Source of the DNA: Tistrella mobilis
GTDB taxonomy: Bacteria; Pseudomonadota; Alphaproteobacteria; Tistrellales; Tistrellaceae
NCBI RefSeq assembly: GCF_041468085.1
Contig: NZ_CP121014.1
Location: 676,499-740,498 of the forward strand
Length of the DNA stretch: 64,000 nt
Direction of reading: 5' to 3'
Shown here: one piece after another, positions 16,668 to 25,432 of the stretch
Layout of the letters: every line of letters begins with the position of its first letter
Numbering within the stretch: the first letter of the stretch is position 1
Notes under the pieces: generated by a model
The model's database searches: none
Seen by the model: the letters and a program-made list of their open reading frames with translations, nothing else
What the model was told of the DNA's origin: nothing
Translations under genes and position numbers: made by a program

Positions 16668-16884
16668 CGGCGCAGCATAAGCCGGGCGACCCCCGGCAGT
16701 TTTGCATCTTCTTGGGCAAATCCGCAGGCCGCCACTTTTCCCGGGGCGCCGGCCGACCTGACATCGGCCGACGCACCCAACGGCCGGCCCCCCATGTCTC
16801 ACATCGCGACTTCCCGCCCCTTCCACGCCCGACACCATCTACGACGTCCTGCGCAGATCACCGGTCGCAAGGGCGCTCGCCGGC

Positions 16885-17721
16885 ATGGAGCTGGGCGAAG
16901 GCTGTGCGGTCACGGTCTGGGAAAACACCCGCAATCGGGTGTGCTATCAGGCGCCGGCCCATACGACCTTCAGCCTTTATCTTCAGGGCGGGACCGGAAC
17001 GCGGCGGCTGGATGCCGGCGGGGTAGCCGGCTATCCGGGGGCGATCTGCGTGATGCCCGAGGGCTGCGGCTCGGACTGGGAGATCAACGCCCCCTTCCGC
17101 TTCGTGCATCTCTATCTGTCGGAAGCCAGGCTGCGCAGCGGCTTCGCCCGCACCCATGACGGCGACGCCCGCAGCCTGGACCTGCCGGAAGCGACCTTCA
17201 TCCGCAACCCGGACCTCGCCGCCCCGCTCGCCCGCCTTGCCGCAGCCGGCGCCGACGGGGATGTTCTGCACGCCGAAACCGCCCTCGCAGAGCTGTTCGG
17301 CGCCCTGCGCCGGAAGCCTGGTCCCACGCGGGCCGGCACCACGCAGGCGGGCCCCCTGCGCGCGGGCCTTGCCCCGCATATCCTGCGCCGGGTCGACGAC
17401 TGGATCGACGCCCATCTGGACCAGACGATCACGCTGGACGACCTCGCCGCCCTGGCCGACCTGTCGGGCTATCACTTCCACCGCATGTTCCGCCTGTCCC
17501 GCGGCATCGCCCCGCATGCCTGGATCACCTGGAAACGCGTCGCCCGGGCCCGCATCCTGCTTCGAACCGACCGACCCATCGCCGGCATCGCCGCCGCCTG
17601 CGGCTTTTCAAGCCAGAGCCACCTGACACGCGTTTTCCACCGGCATACGGGGTGGACGCCGGCGGGGTATCGGGGGGTTGTGGCGAAGAGCAGATGGCTG
17701 AGCCGGGAAATCATCGTGTAG
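16885..17721 (+). CDS. AraC-family regulator with cupin-like N-terminal domain
   Basis: A 278-residue regulator from ATG 16885. Residues 1-100 form a beta-rich ligand domain; residues 175-270 contain the two AraC helix-turn-helices (LAALADLSGYHFHRMFRLS and IAGIAAACGFSSQSHLTRVF). No ribosome site is seen before this ATG. The same frame stays open upstream and reads protein-like (ending RSPVARALAG), and an ATG with plausible MSHIATSRPF sits at 16794 in another frame, so a frameshift near 16830 may have removed the original start. It diverges from the broken EamA exporter, which was probably its target. Confidence 0.82.
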   Translation: MELGEGCAVTVWENTRNRVCYQAPAHTTFSLYLQGGTGTRRLDAGGVAGYPGAICVMPEGCGSDWEINAPFRFVHLYLSEARLRSGFARTHDGDARSLDLPEATFIRNPDLAAPLARLAAAGADGDVLHAETALAELFGALRRKPGPTRAGTTQAGPLRAGLAPHILRRVDDWIDAHLDQTITLDDLAALADLSGYHFHRMFRLSRGIAPHAWITWKRVARARILLRTDRPIAGIAAACGFSSQSHLTRVFHRHTGWTPAGYRGVVAKSRWLSREIIV

Positions 17722-18074
17722 CGAGGTTGATGGCGTGAAACATACGGCTACACCCTGCCAAGCAGGGGGAGGTGAGGCGCCGCAAGCTGTCGTTCTTGGA
17801 GCCTGTTTCAGGTCTTGCTTTGGTAAGTGACGATCAGAAATTCTACCATGAATACGGTGGCTGCTGGCACCTAACCATGGTTAGGTGTAAGATGGCTAAA
17901 CGCTGATCACGACTCACGATAGGGGATCTCGACGATCAGATCATCGCCATATGTTGCCGTGCCTAGAACAAGCTCATCAGCCATCCATGGAAGATCATGT
18001 CCCTCAGATTGAGGTGCTGGGCTCATGGGTTCTAATTATTGCAGATTGGTATAACGTGCGATCGGAGCGAATGC
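17722..18074. other. Intergenic stretch with palindrome and possible gene remnant
   Basis: About 350 bases where base composition falls from GC-rich to AT-rich. It holds the 20-bp palindrome at 17868-17887 and, on the minus strand, a 39-codon frame (18026-17907) starting MSPAPQSEGHDLPW and containing MADELVLGTATYGDD, which reads like a protein fragment but which I cannot assign. The 18075 gene has a GGAG ribosome site at 18064. Confidence 0.5.
17868..17887. repeat. Perfect 20-bp palindrome
   Basis: CACCTAACCATGGTTAGGTG equals its own reverse complement over all 20 bases and is not extended by a further pair. It lies 207 bases upstream of the two-gene AT-rich module. With no loop it is better suited as a binding site for a dimeric regulator than as a terminator. 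Confidence 0.75.
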
Positions 18075-18260
18075 ATGAGATGGATAATTGAAAACAAGGA
18101 ATGGCTATTCAGCGGAATTGCCGTAACGATACCATTGGCATGCTTGGGTTGGATTCTCTCCAACCGGTCGAGCCGACAATTTCAACGGGGTGGACGGAAT
18201 TCGACTAATATACAGGTTGGCAAGAACATAGAAATCAAGGTAAATAAAGATGACAAATAA
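18075..18260 (+). CDS. Small single-span membrane protein of an accessory two-gene module
   Basis: A 61-residue protein. ATG 18075 follows GGAG with 7-base spacing; an upstream ATG at 18039 would add 12 residues and has no ribosome site. MRWIIENKEWLFSGIAVTIP begins a single membrane helix (residues about 10-29), followed by a basic cytoplasmic tail ending in GGRNSTNIQVGKNIEIKVNK. The GG-x-S-T-N-I-Q type motif recurs at the N-terminus of the next protein, whose gene overlaps this one by 11 bases. AT-rich composition marks both as acquired. Function unknown; membrane anchor for its partner is my inference. Confidence 0.7.
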   Translation: MRWIIENKEWLFSGIAVTIPLACLGWILSNRSSRQFQRGGRNSTNIQVGKNIEIKVNKDDK

Positions 18261-19347
18261 CCAAAGACAAAAAGGAGGAGATAGCTCTACAAATATACAA
18301 ACACAGCAGATCATAATCAACACTGGAATTGATGAAAAACGCGCACGTGAAATTTGTCAAGAGATAAATTCTCAATTACGCGCATCTTATACACAGGAGG
18401 CAATGGAAATAGCCAAATCTCGAGTGGAAGAATTTGAGAATAAACTAATGAGCAAAATGGATCAGGTTGATGGCGCGATGAGCGCGTTTGCTGATCCGGG
18501 CTTTCAGTTACTATTAGCTCAAGCTCAGAAAGCGGCCGCCGCCACTGAAAGGGCTGTCGACCATGAACTACTGTCTCAGTTGCTCGTAGAGCGTTTCAAG
18601 AAGGGAGAGAATCGTAGTGCGCGAGCAAGCATAAGCCTTGCTGTCAACATCGTCGATAAAATTACCGATGAGGCCTTGCTGGGTCTTACTGCGGCGCAAG
18701 CTCTACAATGCTTTGTCCCCCTGATAGGTGACATCACGCGGGCGCTTGATACTTTGGAGGAGATATTCAAGAGAATAATCTACTGCGAGCTTCCTACCGG
18801 AGAAGAATGGCTCCATGATTTGGATGCATTAGCTGCCATTCGAGTCAATCCTATGATGCGCATTACGCCATTTTCAAAATTTTATCCACAAAAGTTGCCG
18901 GGATTTATTGATGTTGGGATTTTGAAGGATTCAGATACACATAAGACAGCCATTAATATTTTAGTGGAGAATAGAATCCCCCAAAATATTCTTGTGGAGA
19001 ATAGTTTCAATCAAAAATTTGTTCGCCTGAATCTCTCTAGAGTTGAGTTCATTGGCAAAATACAAGTAATAAGCTTGCAGCCAGATGGGATTTATAAATC
19101 TCAAAAACTCTCCGAGGCACAAAAGGCCGCTGTGAAGCGAATTTACGAAATGTATTCTAAAATTCCAGGAGAAAAAGAAGGAAATATAGCTTCATTCATA
19201 AATGAATGGGACAAGAGAACAAAATTGAAAGAAATTAGAACATGGTGGGACAATATTCCATTTGGATTACATGTCACACCTGCTGGAAGAATTCTAGCTC
19301 ACTCGAATGGTCAGAGATGCGATCCCAGTATACCATCCTTGTATTAG
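18250..19347 (+). CDS. LPO_1073/Vpar_1526-like protein of unknown function
   Basis: A 365-residue AT-rich gene product. The N-terminus has QRQKGGDSSTNIQTQQ, like the tail of the preceding small membrane protein, then a long helical, probably coiled-coil region (about 30-110) and a C-terminal mixed domain containing LLGLTAAQALQCFVPLIGD and later ILAHSNGQR. The arrangement recalls the LPO_1073/Vpar_1526 family as I remember it; no catalytic motif is visible. The family tends to appear in accessory islands. It overlaps the 18075 gene by 11 bases, so the two are expressed together. Confidence 0.6.
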   Translation: MTNNQRQKGGDSSTNIQTQQIIINTGIDEKRAREICQEINSQLRASYTQEAMEIAKSRVEEFENKLMSKMDQVDGAMSAFADPGFQLLLAQAQKAAAATERAVDHELLSQLLVERFKKGENRSARASISLAVNIVDKITDEALLGLTAAQALQCFVPLIGDITRALDTLEEIFKRIIYCELPTGEEWLHDLDALAAIRVNPMMRITPFSKFYPQKLPGFIDVGILKDSDTHKTAINILVENRIPQNILVENSFNQKFVRLNLSRVEFIGKIQVISLQPDGIYKSQKLSEAQKAAVKRIYEMYSKIPGEKEGNIASFINEWDKRTKLKEIRTWWDNIPFGLHVTPAGRILAHSNGQRCDPSIPSLY

Positions 19348-19763
19348 ACCAGACGTCTTAATGTGAGACCAATTTAAGAGAAGTAGAGATCCTATTTTTC
19401 ATCTTATATTTCTCGCGAGGACAGAAATTCATAAAAATGCACCTCCCCTATTTTTATAGCGTACGTGTCGGTCGCTTCGCCAACACTTATAAATGACTCT
19501 GCTCAGCATTCATTTAATACCGAAGCTAGCTAACCGACATTCTGTTTTGGATCGTTTCCTGTTGCCGCTCAAGGAGGAGCACCGGCAGCGCGAACTGCCA
19601 GGGTGTCAATCGGCCCCATGATCTCGGCCTCAATTAAGTAGATAAAACGGTATGTAATTCTCCTATTAGTTGACGATTTGACAGCCGGCCAGCGGGTTAA
19701 TTGTCTGCCGATCGCCACCGCCTGCCCTCCTCACCCTGAGCAACCGGAAAGACTGGTAACACT
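19348..19763. other. Gene-free stretch with possible insertion-sequence end
   Basis: About 415 bases. The first half is AT-rich and continues the island. From about 19550 composition becomes GC-rich; 19559-19620 can be read as a protein tail but lacks a start. At its right end, and running into the regulator gene, 19755-19795 carries GGTAACACTTCA...GGTAACAGTTCA around a CCGGAGACATA core, which resembles ends of IS481-type elements. No transposase was found. Confidence 0.45.
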
Positions 19764-19795
19764 TCAGACCGGAGACATAGGTAACAGTTCACCCC
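19755..19795. repeat. Insertion-sequence-end-like repeat pair
   Basis: GGTAACACTTCA and GGTAACAGTTCA occur as direct repeats around ACCGGAGACATA. On the complement this reads TGTTACCTATGTCTCCGGT, a pattern I associate with ends of IS481/IS3-type elements. It forms the last codons and the stop of the regulator gene at 19764-20753. Assignment to a named element needs a search. Confidence 0.4.
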
Positions 19796-20753
19796 GCCGA
19801 TACTCCGCCGGCGACACCCCAAACGCCCCCCTGAACATATTGATCAGATGCGACGCATCGCAAAAACCCGTCGCATGGGCGATCTGGGTGACGGTGCGGG
19901 GGGTCGTTTCCAGCAGGTGGCGGGCGGCCTCCAGTCGCAGGCGTTGGCCGGCCCGGGCCGGGGAGAGGCCGAGATCGGACTGGAAGCTGCGTTCCAGCTT
20001 GCGGCGGCCCACGCCCAGATCGGCGGCCAGTTCGTCGATGGTTGCGGGGTCTTCCAGTCGCTGGCGCATGCGGATCAGCGCCTTGCGCACCAGCGGGTCG
20101 CGGGCGGTGAGCGAGCCGCCGGCGCCGGGCTGGGGCTTGTCGCCGGTCATCGCCTCGTCGATGATCATGATGCTGAGGCTTTTGATCGCCGCCACCCGGC
20201 CGATATGGGTTTCGACCAGATATGCCGCCAGATGCGCGGCGCTGTGGCCACCCGAACAGGTCAGCCGGTCGCGGTCGACGACGAAGATCTGATCCGAGAC
20301 CGGCCGGGCCGAGCCGAAGCGTTCAAGAAAATCGTCGTGGTGGAACCAGCTGACGCAGCAGCGATAGCCGTCGAGCAGCCCGGCCTCGTGCAGCAGGAAT
20401 ACCCCCGTACACAGGCCGACCAGCTTCACCCCCCGCCCTGCCGCCGCCTGCAGGAACTGCATGCCGGCCGGTGGCAGCCCGCTCGCCTCGCGGATCAGCC
20501 CGCCCACCACCACGAGATAATCATAGGTGCCGGCGCGGTCGAGACGGGTATCGGGCTGCACCTTCACGCCGCAGCTCGACCGGATCGGGCCCATATCGTC
20601 GGAGAGCACCGTCCAGTCGCACAGGATCGGCCGCGAGCGGTCCGCCTCGTCGGCCGCAAGTCGCAGAACATCCACGAAATTTGCGAAGGCCGAGAGGGTG
20701 AACCGATCCGCGAGCAGGAAGGCGACACGCAGGCGTTTCCGGGCAGGGGTCAT
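19764..20753 (-). CDS. GlxA/GbdR-like AraC regulator of sarcosine oxidation
   Basis: A 329-residue regulator. The N-terminal DJ-1/PfpI-like amidotransferase fold (residues 10-180) includes DYLVVVGGLIRE and LVGLCTGVFLLHEAGLLDG; the C-terminal AraC domain includes LAADLGVGRRKLERSFQ and HATGFCDASHLINMFR. This fusion is that of GbdR, which in Pseudomonas activates glycine betaine, dimethylglycine and sarcosine genes. It diverges from soxBDAG across 98 bases. Its last nine codons (GELLPMSPV) derive from an insertion-sequence-like end, so the native C-terminus has been replaced, though the helix-turn-helix is complete. Confidence 0.86.
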   Translation of the reverse strand: MTPARKRLRVAFLLADRFTLSAFANFVDVLRLAADEADRSRPILCDWTVLSDDMGPIRSSCGVKVQPDTRLDRAGTYDYLVVVGGLIREASGLPPAGMQFLQAAAGRGVKLVGLCTGVFLLHEAGLLDGYRCCVSWFHHDDFLERFGSARPVSDQIFVVDRDRLTCSGGHSAAHLAAYLVETHIGRVAAIKSLSIMIIDEAMTGDKPQPGAGGSLTARDPLVRKALIRMRQRLEDPATIDELAADLGVGRRKLERSFQSDLGLSPARAGQRLRLEAARHLLETTPRTVTQIAHATGFCDASHLINMFRGAFGVSPAEYRRGELLPMSPV

Positions 20754-20851
20754 GACGCAATCATACAATACATCTGTCGCAGACCTCCAGTCCTTTGCCC
20801 CCGTCCTGCGCCTAGACTGTCTGACACCAGAGTGTTGGGGGGCAAGCCCGC

Positions 20852-22105
20852 ATGACCCGTTTTTCCGCCATGTCGCTGTTGAAGAATGCCCTGACCGGCC
20901 ACAAGGGCTGGACGGCACAATGGCCCGAAAGCGCGCCCAAGCCGGAATACGACGTGGTCATCGTCGGCGCCGGCGGCCATGGTCTTGGCGCCGCCTATTA
21001 CCTGGCGAAAGAGCACGGCATCACCAATGTCGCGGTCATCGACAAGGGCTGGCTGGGCGGCGGCAATACCGGCCGCAACACCACCATCATCCGCTCCAAC
21101 TATCTCTATGACGAAAGCGCCCGGCTCTATGATCACGCCGTCGATCTCTGGGACGGGCTGTCGCAGGACCTGAACTACAACGTCATGTATTCAAAGCGCG
21201 GCGTGCTGATGCTGGCGCATACCGTGCACGACATCCAGAGTTTCAAGCGCCACATCCACGCCAACCGCCTGAACGGCGTCGACAACCGCTGGTTGACGCC
21301 CGAAGAGGCCAAAGCCTATTGCCCGCCACTCGACATCTCTCCCCGCGCCCGCTATCCGGTGCTGGGCGCCGCCCTGCAGGAACGCGCCGGCACCGCCCGC
21401 CATGATGCGGTCGCCTGGGGCTATGCCCGCGCCGCGGCCGCGCGCGGGGTCGACATCATCCAGAACTGCCCGGTGACCGAAATCCGCCGCGGCCCCGATG
21501 GCCGGGTGACCGGGGTCGAGACCGCGAAGGGTTTCATCCGCGCGAAGAAGGTGGCGGTTTCGGCCGCCGGCAATACCAGCGTGGTGATGCAGAGCGCCGG
21601 CGTCCGGCTGCCGCTGGAAAGCTTCCCGCTGCAGGCGCTGGTGTCGGAGCCGGTGAAGCCGGTCTTCCCCTGCGTGGTGATGTCGAACACCGTGCATGCC
21701 TATATCAGCCAGTCCGACAAGGGCGAACTGGTCATCGGCTCGGGCACCGATCAGTACACCAGCTATTCCCAGCGCGGCGGCCTGCCGTTGATCGAGCACA
21801 CGGTGGCGGCGATCTGCGAGATCTTCCCGATCTTCAACCGCATGCGGATGCTGCGCAAATGGGGCGGCATCGTCGATGTCACGCCCGACCGCTCGGCCAT
21901 CCTGGGCAAGACGCCGGTACCGGGGCTCTATGTCAATTGCGGCTGGGGCACCGGCGGCTTCAAGGCGACGCCCGGCGCCGCCCATACGCTGGCCTGGACG
22001 GTGGCGAAAGACGAGCCGCACCCGATCAACGCCCCCTTCACGCTGGAGCGGTTCACCACCGGCCGTCTGATCGACGAAGCCGCGGCCGCCGCCGTCGCGC
22101 ATTGA
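20852..22105 (+). CDS. soxB: Sarcosine oxidase subunit beta
   Basis: A 417-residue flavoprotein. ATG 20852 gives MTRFSAMSLLKNALTGHKGW; a second ATG at 20870 is possible. The FAD motif VVIVGAGGHGLGAAYYLAKE and LGGGNTGRNTTIIRSNY are diagnostic of SoxB, and GGIVDVTPDRSAILG sits near the end. With alpha, gamma and delta subunits it oxidises sarcosine to glycine, passing the methyl group to tetrahydrofolate and producing H2O2. Order soxB-soxD-soxA-soxG is the standard operon. Confidence 0.96.
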   Translation: MTRFSAMSLLKNALTGHKGWTAQWPESAPKPEYDVVIVGAGGHGLGAAYYLAKEHGITNVAVIDKGWLGGGNTGRNTTIIRSNYLYDESARLYDHAVDLWDGLSQDLNYNVMYSKRGVLMLAHTVHDIQSFKRHIHANRLNGVDNRWLTPEEAKAYCPPLDISPRARYPVLGAALQERAGTARHDAVAWGYARAAAARGVDIIQNCPVTEIRRGPDGRVTGVETAKGFIRAKKVAVSAAGNTSVVMQSAGVRLPLESFPLQALVSEPVKPVFPCVVMSNTVHAYISQSDKGELVIGSGTDQYTSYSQRGGLPLIEHTVAAICEIFPIFNRMRMLRKWGGIVDVTPDRSAILGKTPVPGLYVNCGWGTGGFKATPGAAHTLAWTVAKDEPHPINAPFTLERFTTGRLIDEAAAAAVAH

Positions 22106-22115
22106 GGATCGCCCC

Positions 22116-22415
22116 ATGCTTCTGATCCACTGCCCCTATTGCGGCGAAACCCTGCCCGAGCCGGAATTCGTCTATGCGGGCGAGGCCCATATCGCCCGGC
22201 CCGACCCCGCCACGGCCACCGACGACGCCTGGCGCGACTTCCTGTTCATCCGCAACAACATCCGCGGGCCCCATTTCGAACGCTGGCGCCATGTCCATGG
22301 CTGCGGCCGGTTCTTCAACGCGGTGCGCGACACGGTGAGCGACCGGTTTCTTGCCACCTACCGGGTCGGCGATCCCCGCCCGGATCCTGCGAGCCTGAAG
22401 GAGGGCGCGGAATGA
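22116..22415 (+). CDS. soxD: Sarcosine oxidase subunit delta
   Basis: A 99-residue protein with N-terminal CPYCG and later HVHGCGRFF, providing the cysteine and histidine ligands for the zinc of SoxD. It follows soxB by 10 bases and its stop overlaps the soxA start (ATGA). Length and motif positions are standard for the family. Confidence 0.95.
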   Translation: MLLIHCPYCGETLPEPEFVYAGEAHIARPDPATATDDAWRDFLFIRNNIRGPHFERWRHVHGCGRFFNAVRDTVSDRFLATYRVGDPRPDPASLKEGAE

Positions 22416-25414
22416 GCCCCGCCGGTTTTCGCGTTCCGGGCCGCGGCCGGGTCGATTACGGCCGCCCGGTCACCTTCACCTTCGATGGCACATCCTATCA
22501 GGGCCTTGCCGGCGACACGGTCGCCTCGGCGCTGCTGGCCAATGGCGTGCACCTGGTCGGCCGGTCGTTCAAATATCACCGTCCGCGCGGCGTGCTGACC
22601 GCCGGATCGGAAGAGCCGAACGCCCTGGTCGGCACCCGCCGCGGCCCCGGCCGCGCCGAGCCCAACACCCGCGCCACGGTTCAGGAACTCCGCGCCGGGC
22701 TGGAGGTGACCAGCCAGAACCGCTATCCGACCCTGAAGCTGGATCTGGGCGCGATCAACGACCGCCTGCACATGCTGCTGCCGGCCGGCTTCTACTACAA
22801 AACCTTCATGTGGCCGAAGAGCTTCTGGGACCGGTTCTACGAGCCCGTCATCCGCGCGGCGGCGGGGCTGGGCGTCTCGCCCACCGAACCCGACCCGGAC
22901 AGTTATGCCTCGCGCTATCTGCACACCGACGTGCTGGTGGTGGGCGCCGGCCCCGCCGGCCTGGCGGCGGCGCTGACCGCGGCCCGGGCCGGGCGGCGGG
23001 TCACCCTGGTCGACGAGACCGCCGAGGCCGGCGGCAGCCTGCTCAGCGAGCCGCAGGCGGTGATCGACGGCCGCCCGGCCTGGGACTGGCTGGCGGCGGC
23101 CCTGGCCGAGCTTGCCGGCCTCGGCGTGCGGGTCCTGACCCGCACCACCGCGATCGGCTATTACCATCAGAACATGGTCGGGCTCTGCCAGCGGCTGACC
23201 GATCACCTGGACGCGCCGGCCGCCGGCCAGCCGCGCGAACGGCTGTGGCGGGTGCGGGCGGGCCAGGTGGTGCTGGCCCAGGGCGCCCTTGAAAAACCGC
23301 TGGTCTTCGACGGCAACGACCGGCCGGGCGTGATGCTGGCCGGCGCCGCCCAAACCTATCTGAACCGCTATGGCGTGCGGGTGGGCAGGCGCGCGGTCAT
23401 CGTCACCAGCCATGACAGCGCCTGGTACGCCGCCTTCGATCTGGCCGATGCCGGCACCGCCATCGCCGCGATCGTCGACACCCGCACCATCCCCCCTGCC
23501 GCCCTCAGGGCCGGGGCAGAGGCCCGGAACATCCCCGTCCTTGCCGGCCACACCGTTACCGGCACCTCCGGCCGGCTGCGGATCCGCGCGGTGCGGGTCA
23601 ACCCGGTGACGGCCGGCCGGGTCGGGTCTGCAACCACGCTGGATTGCGACTGCCTGCTGGTCTCGGGCGGCTGGACGCCGTCGCTGCATCTGTTCTCGCA
23701 CACGAAGGGCAGCCTGGTCTGGGATGCGGCGGCACAGACCTTCCTGCCCGGCACCCGCACCGAGGCCTGCCAGATCGCCGGGGCGGCCCGCGGGCTCTGG
23801 GGCATCGCCGCCGCGCTGGACGACGGCGCCGCGATGGGGGCAGCGGCGGTCCGCGAGTTGGGCGGGGATCCCGCCTCCCCCCGCCGCCACGCCGTCACCG
23901 GCGACCGGCCGGGTGCGGGCGAGAGCCTGACCGAGTTGCCGACCGACCGCGATCCGGGCCGGGCGCGGGCCTTCGTCGATTATCAGAACGACGTCACCGC
24001 CAAGGATCTGCGGCTGGCGGTGCGCGAGGGCATGCGCTCGATCGAGCATGTGAAGCGCTACACCACCAACGGCATGGCCACCGACCAGGGCAAGCTGTCG
24101 AACATCAACGGCCTGAACATCGCCGCCGATGCGCTGGGCCGCAGCCAGCCCGAGGTCGGGCTGACCACCTTCCGCCCGCCCTATACCCCCACCACCTTCG
24201 GCGCGCTGGCCGGCTATCACCGCGGCGATCATTTCGATGCCATCCGCAAGACGCCGATCGACGGCTGGGCCGTCGATCATGGCGCCGTCTTCGAACCGGT
24301 CGGGCTGTGGCGCCGGGCGCGCTATTTCCCGCAACCGGGCGAGGATATGGAGGCGGCGGTCGCCCGCGAATGCCGCGCCACCCGGGCAAGCCTCGGCATC
24401 TTCGACGCCTCGACGCTCGGCAAGATCGAGGTGGTGGGCCCCGATGCGGTCGCGTTCATGAACCGGATGTACAGCAATGCCTGGAACAGCCTGGCCCCCG
24501 GCCGGGCCCGGTATGGCCTGCTGCTGGGCGATGACGGTTTCATCCGCGACGACGGCGTCATCGGGCGGCTGAGCACCGACCGCTTCCACGTCACCACCAC
24601 CACCGGCGGTGCCGCCCGCGTGCTCAACATGATGGAGGACTATCTCCAGACCGAATGGCCCGACCTCAAGGTCTGGCTGACCTCCACCACCGAACATTGG
24701 GCGACCATCGCCCTCAACGGCCCCAATGCCCGCACCCTGCTCAGCCCCTTCGTCGAGGGGCTGGACATCTCGGATGCCGCCTTCCCGCATATGTCCGTTG
24801 CCGAATGCCGCGTCGGCGGCTTTCCGGCCCGTCTGTTCCGGGTGAGCTTCACCGGTGAACTTGGTTTCGAGGTCAACGTCCCCGCCCGCCACGGCCGGGC
24901 GCTGTGGGAGATGCTGTGGGCGGCCGGCCAGCGCCACGGCATCTGTGCCTATGGGACAGAGACCATGCATGTGCTGCGGGCCGAGAAGGGCTATATCATC
25001 GTCGGCCAGGACACCGACGGCACCGTCACCCCCTTCGATGCCGGCCTCGGCTGGGCGGTGGGGCAGAAGAAGCCGGATTTCGTCGGCAAGCGCGGCCTGC
25101 AGCGCCCGGATCTGACGGCCCCCGGCCGCCGGCAGCTGGTCGGGCTGCTGACCCGCGACGGCAGAACCCGGCTGGAGGAAGGCGCGCAGATCGTGCTCGA
25201 CCCGGCCCGGCCGGTGCCGATGAAGATGGTCGGTCACGTCACCTCTTCCTATCAGAGCGCGACCCTCGGCCGGCCGATCGCGCTGGCTCTGCTGGAAGGC
25301 GGCCATGACCGGATGGGAGAAACGGTCTTCATCCCCATGCCCGACCGGGTGATCGAGGCCGAGGTGACCGGCACCGTCTTCTACGACCCCGCCGGCGACC
25401 GGCTGAAGCTCTGA
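22412..25414 (+). CDS. soxA: Sarcosine oxidase subunit alpha
   Basis: A 1000-residue subunit of normal length starting at ATG 22412. The N-terminal 2Fe-2S-ferredoxin-like domain of the family (GRVDYGRPVTFTFDG, GDTVASALLANG) is followed by an NAD/FAD domain with VLVVGAGPAGLAAALTAARA and VTLVDETAEAGGSL, and the C-terminal aminomethyltransferase-like folate-binding half (residues about 600-1000, with GFIRDDGVIGRLS and FTGELGFEVNVPA). It carries the NAD site and the tetrahydrofolate methylene-transfer site. Confidence 0.96.
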   Translation: MSPAGFRVPGRGRVDYGRPVTFTFDGTSYQGLAGDTVASALLANGVHLVGRSFKYHRPRGVLTAGSEEPNALVGTRRGPGRAEPNTRATVQELRAGLEVTSQNRYPTLKLDLGAINDRLHMLLPAGFYYKTFMWPKSFWDRFYEPVIRAAAGLGVSPTEPDPDSYASRYLHTDVLVVGAGPAGLAAALTAARAGRRVTLVDETAEAGGSLLSEPQAVIDGRPAWDWLAAALAELAGLGVRVLTRTTAIGYYHQNMVGLCQRLTDHLDAPAAGQPRERLWRVRAGQVVLAQGALEKPLVFDGNDRPGVMLAGAAQTYLNRYGVRVGRRAVIVTSHDSAWYAAFDLADAGTAIAAIVDTRTIPPAALRAGAEARNIPVLAGHTVTGTSGRLRIRAVRVNPVTAGRVGSATTLDCDCLLVSGGWTPSLHLFSHTKGSLVWDAAAQTFLPGTRTEACQIAGAARGLWGIAAALDDGAAMGAAAVRELGGDPASPRRHAVTGDRPGAGESLTELPTDRDPGRARAFVDYQNDVTAKDLRLAVREGMRSIEHVKRYTTNGMATDQGKLSNINGLNIAADALGRSQPEVGLTTFRPPYTPTTFGALAGYHRGDHFDAIRKTPIDGWAVDHGAVFEPVGLWRRARYFPQPGEDMEAAVARECRATRASLGIFDASTLGKIEVVGPDAVAFMNRMYSNAWNSLAPGRARYGLLLGDDGFIRDDGVIGRLSTDRFHVTTTTGGAARVLNMMEDYLQTEWPDLKVWLTSTTEHWATIALNGPNARTLLSPFVEGLDISDAAFPHMSVAECRVGGFPARLFRVSFTGELGFEVNVPARHGRALWEMLWAAGQRHGICAYGTETMHVLRAEKGYIIVGQDTDGTVTPFDAGLGWAVGQKKPDFVGKRGLQRPDLTAPGRRQLVGLLTRDGRTRLEEGAQIVLDPARPVPMKMVGHVTSSYQSATLGRPIALALLEGGHDRMGETVFIPMPDRVIEAEVTGTVFYDPAGDRLKL

Positions 25415-25432
25415 CAGGGAGAGGCCCTGACC

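Noticed and set aside
18039..18074. Upstream ATG for the small membrane protein
   Set aside because: No ribosome site, and ATG 18075 has GGAG at good spacing.
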